NCBI GenBank assembly: GCA_034620365.1
Contig: JAQGEQ010000213.1
Span: 1 to 64,000 of the forward strand
Direction of reading: 5' to 3'
Length of the DNA stretch: 64,000 nt
Source of the DNA: Pegea sp. RAD2-039
Lineage: Eukaryota; Chordata; Thaliacea; Salpida; Salpidae
Position 1 is the stretch's first letter. Each line of letters opens with the position of its first letter. Shown here piece after piece: positions 12,895 through 24,690 of the stretch. The position numbers and the translations under genes are program-made. The notes below the pieces were generated by a model. The model saw only the letters and a program-made list of their open reading frames with translations, did no database searches and was not told the DNA's origin.

Positions 12895-13556
12895 CATTTA
12901 TTTATTTTTATTTTATTTATTACAATAAATGTGAAGGAGGGTGCCTAAAGAGAGCACCTCTCGCTAACACACGTTCTCACAAATTAGATCTATTTGACGT
13001 GTAAACGAAAAAGCATATGACAATAAAGAATTGCACAGAATCATAGTATTGTAAAAGAGAAAAATTCACAGTTTAGAAATGGCAATGTTGGCGATATTAT
13101 AACAATTCAGCTTTTTCTTGAACAACACAAGTGATTTTGACATGACAATCTCTGATGGCAGATTGTTCCATGTACTGATTGTGTGGTATGAGAAAAATCT
13201 TAATCTGGTTAGCGTAGATGGTGGAGTGGGCTTATTAAGATGTAATTTATGTTTTCTAAGTTGATATAACTTGAGGGAGGGACTAATGGAGAAAAAGTCA
13301 TCAAACTGAAGATCAATTAGGTTGTGAATAATTATAAAAATCAGAATAAGGTCGTATTTAATTCTTCGGATTTCCAAAGTATCTAGATTGAAGAAGCTGA
13401 GACGATGCTTATAACTCTCGTATTTGATATTAAATTTCCTGCAAACCAATCTCGTATATGTTGCCTGAACAGATTCGATTTTTCTGATATCACCTACTTG
13501 ATATGGCATCCATGCACTGACATTGTATTCCAGAATAGGGCGTATGTATAGTTAGA
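12895..13556 (-). mobile_element. LINE family 1, copy F (5'-truncated insertion)
   Basis: Reading on the minus strand, this holds only the last about 150 codons of ORF2 (13509-13066, intact to its stop) plus the 3' UTR, the gcgagaggtgctctctttag motif and an (AATA)n tail at 12895-12920. This is a textbook 5'-truncated insertion. It splits copy 0 of the tandem unit. One residue run (RLVCRKFNIKYESYKHRLS) is nearly the same as in copies A and C, so it is fairly young. Confidence 0.88.
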
Positions 13557-14039
13557 AAAAGTTTTATTATAAACAATTTATAATAATCATTATTGTTTTA
13601 TATTACGAAAAATTATCTCTAAATTCCTCAATGTAACACTATTTTAAATATCTATTTATAAATATTTTAACGTCAATTAAAATCATACTTTTAAAAAAAT
13701 TTGTAATTGACAAAAAATATCTTTGTATTAACATAAATGTATTCAAATTTGCTTATAGAATAAAGTTTATAAAAGTTATATGAATAAAAAGATTCTAAAA
13801 AGGTTTTACTAACCTTAATATCGAGGTTTCTTATAAATTTACATCTTTCCTATGTTCTCAAACGTTTATTGTTTAAAATAAACCCAACTAAACACTTTAA
13901 TAACATCCAGCGGCACCCTAAATTGTTCAAGATGATATCCATGATTTGAACTAAGTTAAGTTTAACTTAGATTAAGTTACAAAATAAGATTTAATTAATA
14001 TTCCTTTTTATAAGTTTACATTCCTTAATTGTTGTATAA
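13557..14039. other. AT-rich stretch without recognised genes
   Basis: Lies between LINE copy F and the USP fragment. No open frame or repeat unit was recognised. Confidence 0.4.
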
Positions 14040-14421
14040 TCTTGTGACTTCAAAATGACCGGTGTTAGATCGTGCACCTAGATGAGATACAATTCCAGCA
14101 ATCTTGTATCTATTTCTACGAAGAGTTTCACCCGTGTCTTTGATTTCTAAGATTTCAGGAATGATGACTTTCTTATCATTTTTCCTTACTCTCCTATTTG
14201 TATACTCACTGCGCATTAGTGAAATATAGAAATTTCGTGGCAATTTTGAGATCAGTTTTGTCTGCCCTGTAATCCGTAATTGACCACAGGGATCACATCG
14301 AGTTCGATTGACACCTGTTAGTAACTCCTTCTGAAGGCTGTGTATTAACATATCTTGTAGATGATACAGCTTCTTAGGAAGTGGGCAGCTGTAGATCAAA
14401 AATTCTTCATTTAGTTTCGCT
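14040..14421 (-). pseudogene. Ubiquitin-specific protease fragment (copy 0)
   Basis: On the minus strand about 124 codons match the C-terminal half of the four USP genes at 30-46 kb, from the EEFLIY segment through one CxxC pair (CDPCG) and the His box (SNTGHFEV). The Cys box, the first CxxC pair, the N-terminal half and the last about 43 residues are absent, and the frame ends in unrelated residues. It cannot be an active peptidase. The frame that remains is open, so decay may be recent or by truncation only. Confidence 0.85.
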
Positions 14422-14746
14422 AATATAAGTTGTAGCTAATAATAATAGTAGTATTAGCTAATAATAGTTCTATTATTTATTATTAAACCTTTATTTTTGA
14501 AATTTCAAGTAAATAAATACACAGAAAGTAAAGTAGAAATTTTGTGATTAACTTTAATTCTTCTGTAGAAATATAATAATAGTTCAGCTTTTATAATTTT
14601 TTCATTTGTTTGTTATTTATTTAAACCAATAAAATTAATCAAATTGGAAACTTTTTTTTGAATAAATGTAAATTTAATTTACAGAAAATGACTTTTTTAT
14701 AGTCGCACAGAAATAGATTATTTTTTTCTTTACTAATACTTCTGTG

Positions 14747-14754
14747 TATAAAAG
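14747..14754 (+). promoter_or_regulatory. TATA box of coiled-coil paralog 3
   Basis: TATAAAAG lies 73 bases before the ATG, a normal distance for a core promoter with a short 5' UTR. Confidence 0.55.
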
Positions 14755-14826
14755 TGGAGGTTTCTACTTGCTTCTCAGTTTAAGTTTACTATTAAAGTAT
14801 TCGAATAATCTTTAATTCTCATCAAA

Positions 14827-15255
14827 ATGGAAGATTTGAAACTTTTCGATCATCTGTAAGAAACTTAAACTTTTCATAAGTTTATGTTGATCCCGACCAA
14901 AAAATAGTTTAAATAAAAAAATTAAGATCAATCTCTTGAAGTGTTTCAAATCGGTTTTTATTTTGTTCGTAGAAAGGATCAAGAAGGGAAGAGAAAAGAA
15001 CAAGTTCAAGAAGATGAGCAGCACAAACCTTCTCGATCACAGCAGTGTGAAAAGCTTTGGAAGAAACTGGAAATGATGCAGCCAAAAGAAGTTGAAAAAA
15101 CTCATCAGCAGCAAGAAGAAGTACAAGAAGAACAGAGACAACATATTCGACAACAACTTCGTCAGACGTTCCGAAAACAACTGGAAGCGATGCAGAGAGA
15201 AGAAGACGAAAGATTACGTCATCAACAAGAGAAAGATAAGAGACATCGTCGATAA
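14827..15255 (+). CDS. Small E/Q/R-rich coiled-coil protein, paralog 3 (two exons)
   Basis: Exon 1 is 14827-14855, 29 nt, encoding MEDLKLFDHL. The donor is CT|GTAAGA. Exon 2 is 14973-15255, after the acceptor gttcgtag. The product is 103 residues. After the junction it is a long Gln/Glu/Lys/Arg-rich helix with segments such as HQQQEEVQEEQRQHIRQQ and a basic end, DKRHRR. First-exon length, split-codon phase and the acidic N-terminal peptide are the same as in the paralogs at 10, 11.7 and 17 kb, although this gene lies on the opposite strand from the first two. No signal peptide or membrane segment is present. Function is unknown; low-complexity helices give spurious matches to trichohyalin-like proteins. 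Confidence 0.7.
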
Positions 15256-16944
15256 AAGGAATTTTATTTTGTAATGTATAACGTCGTTAAGAAGATACAT
15301 AACTTGTATCATCAAATCAAAATAATTACTAAACAGACTTTATACAGAATCAAAAGATATTTGGCTTTTTACTTAAATCTAATTGAACAAAAATTATCTT
15401 TCTACTTTTATTTTATACTTTGAGACTCAATAATGAATTATGAATTATAATTTTTATCGATTTTAATTTGCATTTCAATGTTACATAGATATACTTTTTA
15501 AATTTTCAATTTATCATCATTTGAACGTCATTCAAAATATTTTTCTTTATCTACAATTCATAATAATATAACAATTTTAAACTGTTTTTTCTCAGAACTT
15601 TTAAAAAATATATTTTTTTATGTTTGCCTATAAAAATAATTTTTAATTATTCGTGAACATGTGTCAAATTTTTATGAATATTTGAAAATTTTTAAAATAA
15701 AATACTTGCAAACGTTTTTTAGAAAGTACTTACAACTAAGTTATGCTCGTAATAGTTTAGCTTTTAAAAAGCTTGAAACTATTTTTTTGGGATTAATGCA
15801 AGTGATATAAGTCTCCAAATTGTAACTAGAAAATGTTTTATAGAAGTTAGTTTTTACATCATTGCTTTAAATGAATAAAATTCTTAATAAATCTTAGTAA
15901 TGAATTTTTAACTCAAACGATACTTTCTATGCTCTGAATCACAATGAATTCAATGTCTTGAATACAATACATAGATAACTTTTGCTGCAATATTAGTTTG
16001 CTTTGCTTCTACTAATATTTTTTGCTAAGTATATCCTAAAAAATTTTATACTAAAAGTTGCTTGGTTTATTTTATTTTTGTGTGATTTAAATAATTAAAA
16101 CCGAACATAGATAAACAAATTTTCCAGTCATACAAAGACAAAGATTATTACCTTAAGTGTTATTGATTAAATGAAAGGCCTTAATGAGCTTGACTTGAAT
16201 CGCTTTCACATCTGCATTCTGATATGAACTTGATTCCACTTGACAATTTTCTTTTTTTATATAAATACTGAACTGTTTTAATCGAATTCAAAATGTTTAT
16301 ACAAATAAATTTGTATCATTTGATTTTATCAATGATTCAAGGTTTAATAATTTTCAAATGTTTTTATCAAATGATTAGTTTTATTACACTAACATTTATC
16401 TTGTTTAAAGGTATTTTGATTAATTGTCGGATTCTTCGGATATCTGCTAAAAGCTATTTCAAATCTGGTTAAAAATACTTTTATTTATTAAAATATTTCA
16501 AATATAATTAAAGTTTTAGCTTGATAATAAAGGTTATTTTGTTTGAAATAATATATTTTCCAAAAATAAATAGTTTATATTATATCATTTTCACTAAGAA
16601 AATATTTATTCTTATTATATTTTTGTTTATACAACTATATTATTAAAAAAATAAATAATAGATATAAGAGATTTTAAGGCTGATGTGATTATAAATAGGT
16701 TTATAAATAAATATTAATCTACTAGTAAAGTTTTTCTCATGGTTAATTTTAGATTTTATATTAAAAAAAGGACATAAAAAGAGCAACTTTATTTTTTGAG
16801 GTCTTAAAACTAGATTGAGATTTCCATTGCTGCAATAGTTGTTTTTTTGAGATAACAGTCTTACACAAGCTTTCAATTCTACAATTAAAGTGTATAGCAA
16901 AGTATTCAGACGGTATTTTGAAATTAAAATTTGATTTTGTAATG
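15256..16944. other. AT-rich spacer between paralogs 3 and 4
   Basis: A 122-codon minus-strand frame at 16643-17011 overlaps exon 1 of paralog 4 antisense and has Asn/Lys/Ile/Leu-rich composition typical of chance frames. No other feature was seen. Confidence 0.4.
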
Positions 16945-17323
16945 ATGAAAGATTTGAATTTTCCTGATCATGTGTGAGCATATAAATGTTTCTTGTATTT
17001 ATGATATGCATGAAGTCATTGAAAGATTTTCATAAACCAATTTTGACCAATAAAGTCTTATTTTTTACAGAAGACAAGAAATGGAAGCAGAAGAAGAACG
17101 TCAATGTCAAGTAGAAAGACCAAGTCAAGAAGAAGAGCAGCGAGAACAACAAGAACAACATCAAGAAGAACAGCAGCAAGAACAAGAACCTCAACGTCAA
17201 GAAGAAAGACAACGTGAAGAAGAACAACGACGTGAAGCAGACCGAATGTTTGCTATTATTCAGTTAGAAATAGAAGCAATGGAACGAGCTGACAGGGAAA
17301 GACAACAACAGCAATATTATTGA
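16945..17323 (+). CDS. Small E/Q/R-rich coiled-coil protein, paralog 4 (two exons)
   Basis: Exon 1 is 16945-16973, encoding MKDLNFPDHV, with the donor GT|GTGAGC. Another ATG lies three bases upstream; the inner one gives the family's 29-nt first exon. Exon 2 is 17071-17323, after the acceptor ttttttacag. The product is 93 residues. It starts RQEMEAEEERQC after the junction, contains a Gln/Glu tract (HQEEQQQEQEPQRQEE) and ends ERQQQQYY. The helix is interrupted by a hydrophobic patch, RMFAIIQLEIEAME, that could be a dimer interface. The junction sequence V|RQEMEAEE is close to V|RQRLEAEE of paralog 2. Function is unknown. Confidence 0.7.
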
Positions 17324-18762
17324 AAATATTGTTAATAAAATTGACGGAGTTAAGTGATTCAAAACCCTAAAACTAACCTTTGAAACTTAGAATTTTATTT
17401 AAACAGTTTTAAATAAAAATATAGATTTTCTCATTTTCTTAATCTGAACAAATACCCTTTATCATCAATAAAATTTATTTGAATTATATAACAATCTTAC
17501 ATAACTGATCAAAATTAGAAGAAAGTAATTTTACAATTGTAAAGTAACCTCCTTAAGATTAATTTCTACTTTAAAAAAAATCTTAAGAGCTTTTCTACTC
17601 CATTTCACTGACACCATCATTTTCAGAAATAACATTTTGTATAAAACTTAACTGTAAAGTAACTTCTTTAAGATTCTTGTCTAAAAAATCATTCTTATAA
17701 CAAAAAATGTTGTTATCGTATATTTGTTGTTATTCAGCTGTACTTAAAGAATTAATTTGTTGATTTTATTGAATAAAAAACTTTTTTAATTTCGAAAAAT
17801 ATCTTTCGTAAAGTTTTTTTTAATTTCACAAAAAGTAGAGTAATTTTGTCAAACGTAAGATGATTAGTCTGAGTTTGAAGAAGTATATATTGAAAGGTGG
17901 AAATATTTGTTGGTAGGAAATTTAGTTTAGTGGATTGAAGCTATATGTTGATAAGCTCTAAAGAAGATTGAAGATTAACTGAGACAATACTAAAGAGTTT
18001 CGCGTCATTGACAAACAGAATTAAATTTTCGTAACTATTTAGTGATGTAAAACTGTCTGTGAAGTAATTGATATTAAGTTTGAAAAGATGATTGCGAATA
18101 GTCCTGCTTTTAGAACATCACTGAAAATCTCAAGAAAACTTTAAGCAGTTCTACTACTGATGTCTTGTTGTCGTCTATCTTTTCATAATCCATGAAGATA
18201 AAGTAGGTGTAGTATCAAATTATCTGAGAGTTTGTATTTCTATGGAAAAGGAAGTTTTCGATTATCTTTTTTATATTAAATTTAAAAGATAATTAGTTTC
18301 ATCCTTGAATGAACAAGCTCACAATCTGACTTTCACAAAAAAGTTGTTTATTTTATTTTTTTTTTGTTTTTTTAGTTTTTGGTAATCTACTTTACTTAAA
18401 TAAATAAATAATGATAAACAAATAAATACATCATACAAATTTTGATAATTAAAATGATCTTACTAACAAAGAAAATTCTAACTTCTTATAGTCTTTTATA
18501 GATATGTTTAATTGTTTCGGAAAGTTCTCACCATGAACTATATGTTCCTTTCAATAACATTAAAATCACGAATATTTCTTATATTATATTCAAATATTAC
18601 ATAGATTACATATGTTACATTCTATTTGAAAAAGTTTCAGGTTATAGGTTTTATTCTAATTGAATAAGTGCTTATAAGTTGTGATATAGTTATTCATAGG
18701 AAGTGATTTCTATTGTATATATATACTGTGATTGGTAACAGTAAAAATCTTTCATGCAAACT
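17324..18762 (+). repeat. Spacer with beta repeat copy (17825-18620)
   Basis: 17640-18090 also resembles the tandem-unit segment around 33780-34060, including gttcttatcgtatatttgttg-like sequence and the aaaggtggaa block. 18090-18620 matches 4790-5330. No coding segment was seen. Confidence 0.6.
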
Positions 18763-20797
18763 ATGGTGGACTCACATAAAAGTGGCAAGACCTTACGGTC
18801 TACTGTAAAAAAAATCCTGAAAAACCGACTTCATCAAAGCAATATTGCAATTGCCAATCCTGCAATAAAATTTGCTCTGGTGAAGATCCGGTAATTGAAT
18901 GCTTCAAATGTCTCTCCTGTTTTCATCTCACCTGTAGTGATGTAAGCAAAAAAATGTACGATATATTTGATAACGACCAGACGAAGCAAATGAGATTTAA
19001 ATGGTTTTGCATAAATTGTAGAACCATGGACACTACAGCTCCCTCATCCAATTCTAATCAAAACATTTTATCAGAAATTAGCAAATCGGTATCTGGTGAA
19101 TTAGAAAACTTAAATCAGAAATTGTCAAAGACGTTGCCAAGATTGACGAGAAGGTATCTAGTTTGTCCAAATCAATAGACAAACTGAATGCCTCTACAAT
19201 GAAACAAGTCAAATGGGCCTCGCTGGTCAGTGATCCCGGTTCCGACAAAAATGCTAGTATGGTGCAACTTCTTGCCAAGAAGGTCACCGACACGCACAAA
19301 CAACTCACTGTAGACTGTGAGGATAGAGAAAACAATGTCATCATCTTTAATGTCTCTGAGACTGATAAAGATGATGATAGTGAGTTTTTTAATCAAATGT
19401 GCTCTCAAAGCCTTGATTCTGTGGATGTTCCAAAGGTATCAATGACTAGACCTGGAGCAAAAAGCTCAGATCATCAAAGACCGTTGAAAGTATCCTTTCA
19501 GGAAACATAGGACAAACGCAAGTTTCTTGCCAAACTGTATAAGCTAAAGCTTGAGAATAAATTCGAGCGCATTAGAGTAGTGCATGATATGTGTGAAGAT
19601 GATCGCTTAGAAAATAAGCGTCTTCTAAAAGAGGCGTATAAACGAAATCAGAAGGAACAACTAACTGGTTTCAAATACAAAGTTCGAGGTCCGCCATGGG
19701 CTTTGAGAATTGTCAAGGCTTTTCAAAAAACGGAAGTGGCAAATACTCACTGCACCCACATCTTCTTTTTTCAAACTCTCTCCGGACACAATTGTTAATA
19801 CCCAAGATATCAATTTACAGAAGCTCATCATCAAATCTCACAAGCATCAAAAAGACAATTCTTCTATCATATTAGGTATGCTCTTCAACTTAAGGTCGAT
19901 TATTAACAAAATTTTCAATTGAAAGCTCTTTTGCATTCCCAAGATTTCACATTTGTTTTTATTACTGAAACTTGGTTGAAACCGTTTTATCCTGATTCTT
20001 TTCTGGTTGACGATAATCTTTTTTGTGTTTTGCGTTGTGATAGACTGTATGATAGAGGCGGCGGTGTTTGCGTAATATACAAAATATCGCTTGCACCAAA
20101 GATCTCTAGAATTCAGATCGATCCCATTAATTTTCCATTGTTTGAGATTATCGCCTTTGATTTTCATTACTGAAATTCAAATTTTCTCGTTTTATTTGTA
20201 CCTATCTACCACCCTCTAATACTAATGATGAGGTTACTGTTAAGGCCTTATTGAAGGCTCTGAAGAGTTTTGTGTGTCCTGAGTTATATAATTTGGGGGA
20301 TTTTAATTTTGGTAAAATTGATTAGAATAACCCGAATTTAGCATTTAGTGGAAAATCGTTTAGCTTGGATAGCGATAATACTAATTCACCCTTTCTAAGT
20401 CATGCCTTTGTAAGCTTCCTCAATGCCAATAATCTATCTCTGGTTACTTTTCCGACCCAAGTCAGTGGTAATACTTTGGATCTTCTTATCACATCAAAAG
20501 CCAAGAACATTATCTACGTTGATCAAAAAAAACCTTTTGCTCCGACGTGCAATCACATCAGAATTGAATTCAAGCTCCACCAAACTTTTTTTATGAACAT
20601 TAAAACTTCATGCAAAAGAAATTTTTACTGTGGAAATTATAACAGTATAAACAAGTTTCTATCAGGTATTGACAGGTTTTCTGTTTTCAACTATACCGAA
20701 AACTTCAATACTATTTACGCAAGGTTTACTAACATCGTTAAAGAGTCAATTGAAAAATTCATACCTTTCCATAGAGCCAACAAAAAACTACATGTTT
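18763..20797 (+). mobile_element. LINE family 1, copy B (decayed, 3'-truncated)
   Basis: It starts at the same 5' point as copy C (aaactatggt) and carries ORF1 remnants: a PHD-like zinc finger, a coiled coil and the HDMCEDDRLENKRLLKEAY block near 19585-19650. An endonuclease with several stops follows (ITETWLKPF near 19960-19985; 20365-20797). It breaks off abruptly about 50 codons before the reverse transcriptase and joins non-LINE sequence shared with 6373-6510. In one place it keeps an ancestral reading frame lost from copies A and C (near 20350). Confidence 0.85.
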
Positions 20798-20939
20798 TGG
20801 TTGAAGTTATTCTTTCAGAGTTTTCTTCCTCCTTATTTTGCTGCCTATAAACATAATAATTAAATTCGAAAAAGTAACTAGTTTAATTCTATTTTATTTC
20901 AAAGTGATGAAATCATTTTTTGCAAATAAGTATAAACAA

Positions 20940-21530
20940 ATTTAAACTACAAACATATTTCGAGTTGAAATTCGAAAAAATGTTAAATGGATATATTTAA
21001 ACAAATTAATTTAGCTTGTAAAAAAAAAACATTGTAAACCTTTAATGAATTAAATACTGAAAATGAAAAATTCAATGATATTGAAAATAAAATTATTTTT
21101 GAAATTGTTTTGTTGTTGGTATTTTGATTTATTGAATATTATACGTTTTATCATGTTTCGATAGTTGAATTTCAACTTTATAAACTTTTATCAACTAATT
21201 TTACTTTTGTAAAAAGTAAAATTCTTGTTTGATATGGAAATTATGTTAAACAAAATGAAGTTTATCTAAATAAAATAGCATCTGTTAAAAAAGAAATGCT
21301 TTTAAAACAATTTTACTTGAAGTTTACTCAATATAAAAGAAAGCAAAATAAAATTATGAAAAAACCACATCAAGTAAAACATATCACTTTTATTGAAACA
21401 TAAAATAAAGAAAGCAAACATTTAAAATAGACAGCTTTGCTTGATGCCTGCAGATAATTGATCGAAATAATCTTCTAGAGTTACATCTAAACGCAAACAA
21501 AATTTTGTAATTACAAACTTTTCATTCGAA
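20940..21530 (+). repeat. Partial duplicate of 24355-25200
   Basis: 20940-21030 matches 25105-25200, and 21080-21530 matches 24355-24790, including ttttgaaattgttttgttg and cgatagttgaatttcaactt. The duplicated part carries the last coding exon of the minus-strand micro-exon gene. The order of the two blocks differs between copies, so the duplicate has been rearranged. Confidence 0.7.
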
Positions 21531-22110
21531 TATCCGAGAGATTCTACAGTGAAGCATGTAGTGAGATGATTGGAAAATCTTTTTAATTTTATCTTGAACA
21601 CTACACTAGTTTTCCAACAGCATCTACTTCTAACATGATAACTATATCAGGATACATTTAGATATTAACTTCGATACGTCGTAACCCGTTTCATATTTCC
21701 AACGTGGCTCTTTTTTATATCAAACTCCCTCCTCTCATAAAGATTTATAAGACTTTTTCCAAAAAAATAAAAAATCAATCTTCATCAGCCAAAAGAGTTT
21801 CTGCGCTCTTTGCAACGACTTGGATTTATAAGAGGCTGAAGTTTTGAGCTTTCCCGATTTAGATTTGTTTTATATCTTTCACCAAAATAAAACAAAGGAA
21901 ACAAAGTTCCTCTACTCCATATACTGCAATTTGTTAAAAGTAATTTTGCGCTATCTTCTTTTCCGCCGTGGTTGTAACAACTTCTATGGAATCATTCTTG
22001 GAAAACACTCATAACTCTTCCGTCGCTGTTTATTCGTGCTCCTTCTCGCAGCAAAAAAGAACTTTTTCATCTTTTGACTTTAGGAAAGTTTTAAATCTAG
22101 TTTAGAATTA
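21430..22110 (-). pseudogene. Decayed paralog carrying the micro-exon gene's terminal exon
   Basis: Reading on the minus strand, a frame ends with KFCLRLDVTLEDYFDQLS and then a TAA near 21428. It matches the terminal exon at 24783-24688. Here the open frame continues further upstream (about 70 codons, with RFSNHLTTCFTVESL) and then needs a frameshift to join PDIVIMLEVDAVGKLV near 21600-21660. Further upstream another frame (REGARINSDGRVMSVFQE near 21990-22050) is interrupted by TGA. It appears to be a broken gene; I do not recognise its family. Confidence 0.35.
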
Positions 22111-23338
22111 AGTATTAGATCATCTGTTTTAGACTCAGGGATGTTGAAGATACATTTGTTGAAAGATGTAGAGTTCTTTGCAGAAACTTCAGCTTGGGAT
22201 TCTATAGTTTAGATGATGTTACAGGATACTTCCCTTAAGTCATTATTCATTTAAGAATTGTTTAATTTGAATTTTAAAAGATTTTTTTGTTATATCAGCA
22301 ACTGAGAGTTTTTAAAATCTGAAATATTTATATGAATGAAATTTGTTTGATTAAAATGCTAAAAATCAAATAATAAAAATGAAGAAAAACTTTAAAAAAT
22401 TAATTTCATCTTAAAAAAAATAAATGTTCAAGCGAATATAATTAAGTTATCTAATATGATGCTTTTGAAATCGAATAATAATTTTTATTTATTTATGTAT
22501 GAAGCTTTGGTTTTTCAACTTTTTTAGCGAGATCGTTTTGGTTTAATTTCCAGATAAACAAACAATTCTTCTTAAAAACTGTGCATTTATTATAACAAAT
22601 TTTTGGACCAAGTTGTAATTTCACAAACTTTAAATTTTTATCAGAAGTTGCTTTGTCGGGGGATTTTATTTCCCGCCATTGCGTCAAATTTTATGACTTC
22701 AACTTGTCTAGTCACATATTCAGAGCTTGCTTATCAGCTAACGGTTTCTGTTCATAGTTATCGCGTATCTGCTAACCGATTGTGGTGATAGTTATAGCAG
22801 CTTATTTACCCTAAAACCAGTTTTAGTAAAAAATATTTATATTTGTTAACAAAACAATATTTTCAATTTAATTTATGGAAAATTGTTTGATATTTTTAAC
22901 AAGCTTTTGCTAAACGAAATAATTTGTTTTTAATGATGTAATTAAATTCTATAAACGTAATTTCATTTGTAGTAATATTTATTTTTCAATGCTAATTTGT
23001 GTTTGCAACGATACAAAAATAAAACTTTTGCTTAAATTGATTAACTATCAGATAACTTATCTATAATTACATATTTTTGTTTTATGTAAAAAATGTTTGT
23101 TTTTTTGACTTATCGAAATGGAATTTAAAACAGTTTTTTTTATATCACCCTTGTAAAGATAGTAATAATATTTACTTTGTACTAACATCACGTTTATTTA
23201 ATATTTTTTTAGTTTATATATTATACTTTATTCTAGTTTGATATTTTCCTTTTTTTATCAAAATATTTTATATTTTTTTCTTCTATTCTAATATTTCAAA
23301 AGCTTTTTTTTTAATTTAAATCTCAAATTTTTAATTTT
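22111..23338. other. AT-rich stretch without a supported gene
   Basis: A 64-codon minus-strand frame at 22493-22687 has mixed composition but no ATG start or clear splice context. Nothing else was seen. Confidence 0.4.
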
Positions 23339-24189
23339 AAAGGTTTTTAAAAGTGAAAATGATGAACGTTTTCAACACATCCTAAAATAAAAGTATGCAA
23401 TGAAGATGAAGATTTGGTTACAACATTAAAAGTGAAAGTTGACAATAAAATTGTTTAATTTCTTCTCTCAATAAATTTTCTTCCAGATGAGACAATCAGA
23501 TGTTTGTACTTAAGTGAAGACCTCTTTTTGAGGTCAGCTAAAAACTTATTGATGAAGATTCACTATCGAATTGAAATTTATGATGGAAAATGGGATCTTT
23601 CAGCTAAAGCTTAACCTGGTTACATTTGTGAAGTTATTATATGAATAATTATGTGCTGATGACACTATTCTAACTTTTAAGGTTGAAGATTTGTACTTTA
23701 ATGATATCGAGTCTTCAGATCTAAAAACTTCTGTGATATCTATCAAGTGTTTCATGAATTATAAGAATTTTTATGTTGCATCTTGAAAGTCTTAACTTAC
23801 TTTGCACTCAAACTCTTCATCTTTGCATCTATTTGTTTAACAATTTTGAAACTGAAACATCAAGCTCTTAAAATCTACTAAAATCGTTTTATGCTAGTTG
23901 CAGATTTGACATCTGAAAAACTATAAAAGATTTCTTTAAATCTTCACTTTTAAGCGAATCATTAGCATATGCAAGAATGTACCCATGTTTGTCAAGAACC
24001 TGCTCTATAACAGACAAGGAATACGTGTCCTGTAATGATTAATACTGTTTTTAAATGAACAAATAATATTATTTATTAAAGCACTAACACAACCAGCTGT
24101 GTCGACTACATCGATCAAAAAATTCTTTTGGAATTTGATAGTCTTGATCAGCTTCAGAAAAGCTTATTAGCTGATTACTATTTGTAATA
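23339..24189 (+). pseudogene. Unassigned coding-like segments, probably decayed
   Basis: After an acceptor (cttccag) at 23486, 42 codons stay open to a TAA at 23612-23614, including YLSEDLFLRSAKNLLMK and IEIYDGKWDLSAKA. Just upstream, EDEDLVTTLKVKVDNKI (about 23402-23456) and, at 24090-24189, a segment ending LDQLQKSLLADYYL also look coding. The pieces lie in the same order on the plus strand but are separated by stops. Family not identified. Confidence 0.25.
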
Positions 24190-24354
24190 TTAATATTATA
24201 TAAATATATATTATTATATACTTTGATACGAAATACTCAATACTATTACTATTAACCAATACTTATTAATTCTATTTACTAAATCTTTTTACTTGACTCG
24301 CAGTACCTACTGACGCTTATTTCTATTTATCATCTTACTCTTTCAATCAATCTT

Positions 24355-24690
24355 TTGAAAATAAAATTATTTTTGAAATTGTTTTGTTGGTGGTTTTATT
24401 TTGATTTATTGACTATTCTACGTTTCAACATGTTTCGATAGTTGAATTTCAACTTTATAAATTGTTATCAACTATTTTTAGATTTGGTAAAAAGTAAAAT
24501 TCTTTTTTAATATGGAAATTAGGTTAAACAAAATGGAGTTTATGTAAATAAAATATCTTGTATTAAAAAGAAATGTTTTAAATATTTTTACTTCAAATTT
24601 ACTCAAAATGGAAAAGCAAATAAATTTTATGAAAAAATCACATCAAGTAAAACGCATCACTTTTATTAAAACAAAGAAAGCAAACATTTA
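24355..24690 (+). repeat. Second copy of the 21.1-kb repeat
   Basis: Matches 21080-21430 closely with small indels. It forms the 3' flank of the micro-exon gene. Confidence 0.65.

Noticed and set aside
17030..17227. Minus-strand Phe/Leu-rich 65-codon frame
   Set aside because: Antisense translation of the Gln/Glu repeats of paralog 4.
22493..22687. Minus-strand 64-codon frame of mixed composition
   Set aside because: No ATG, a stop shortly upstream in the same frame, and no recognisable family.
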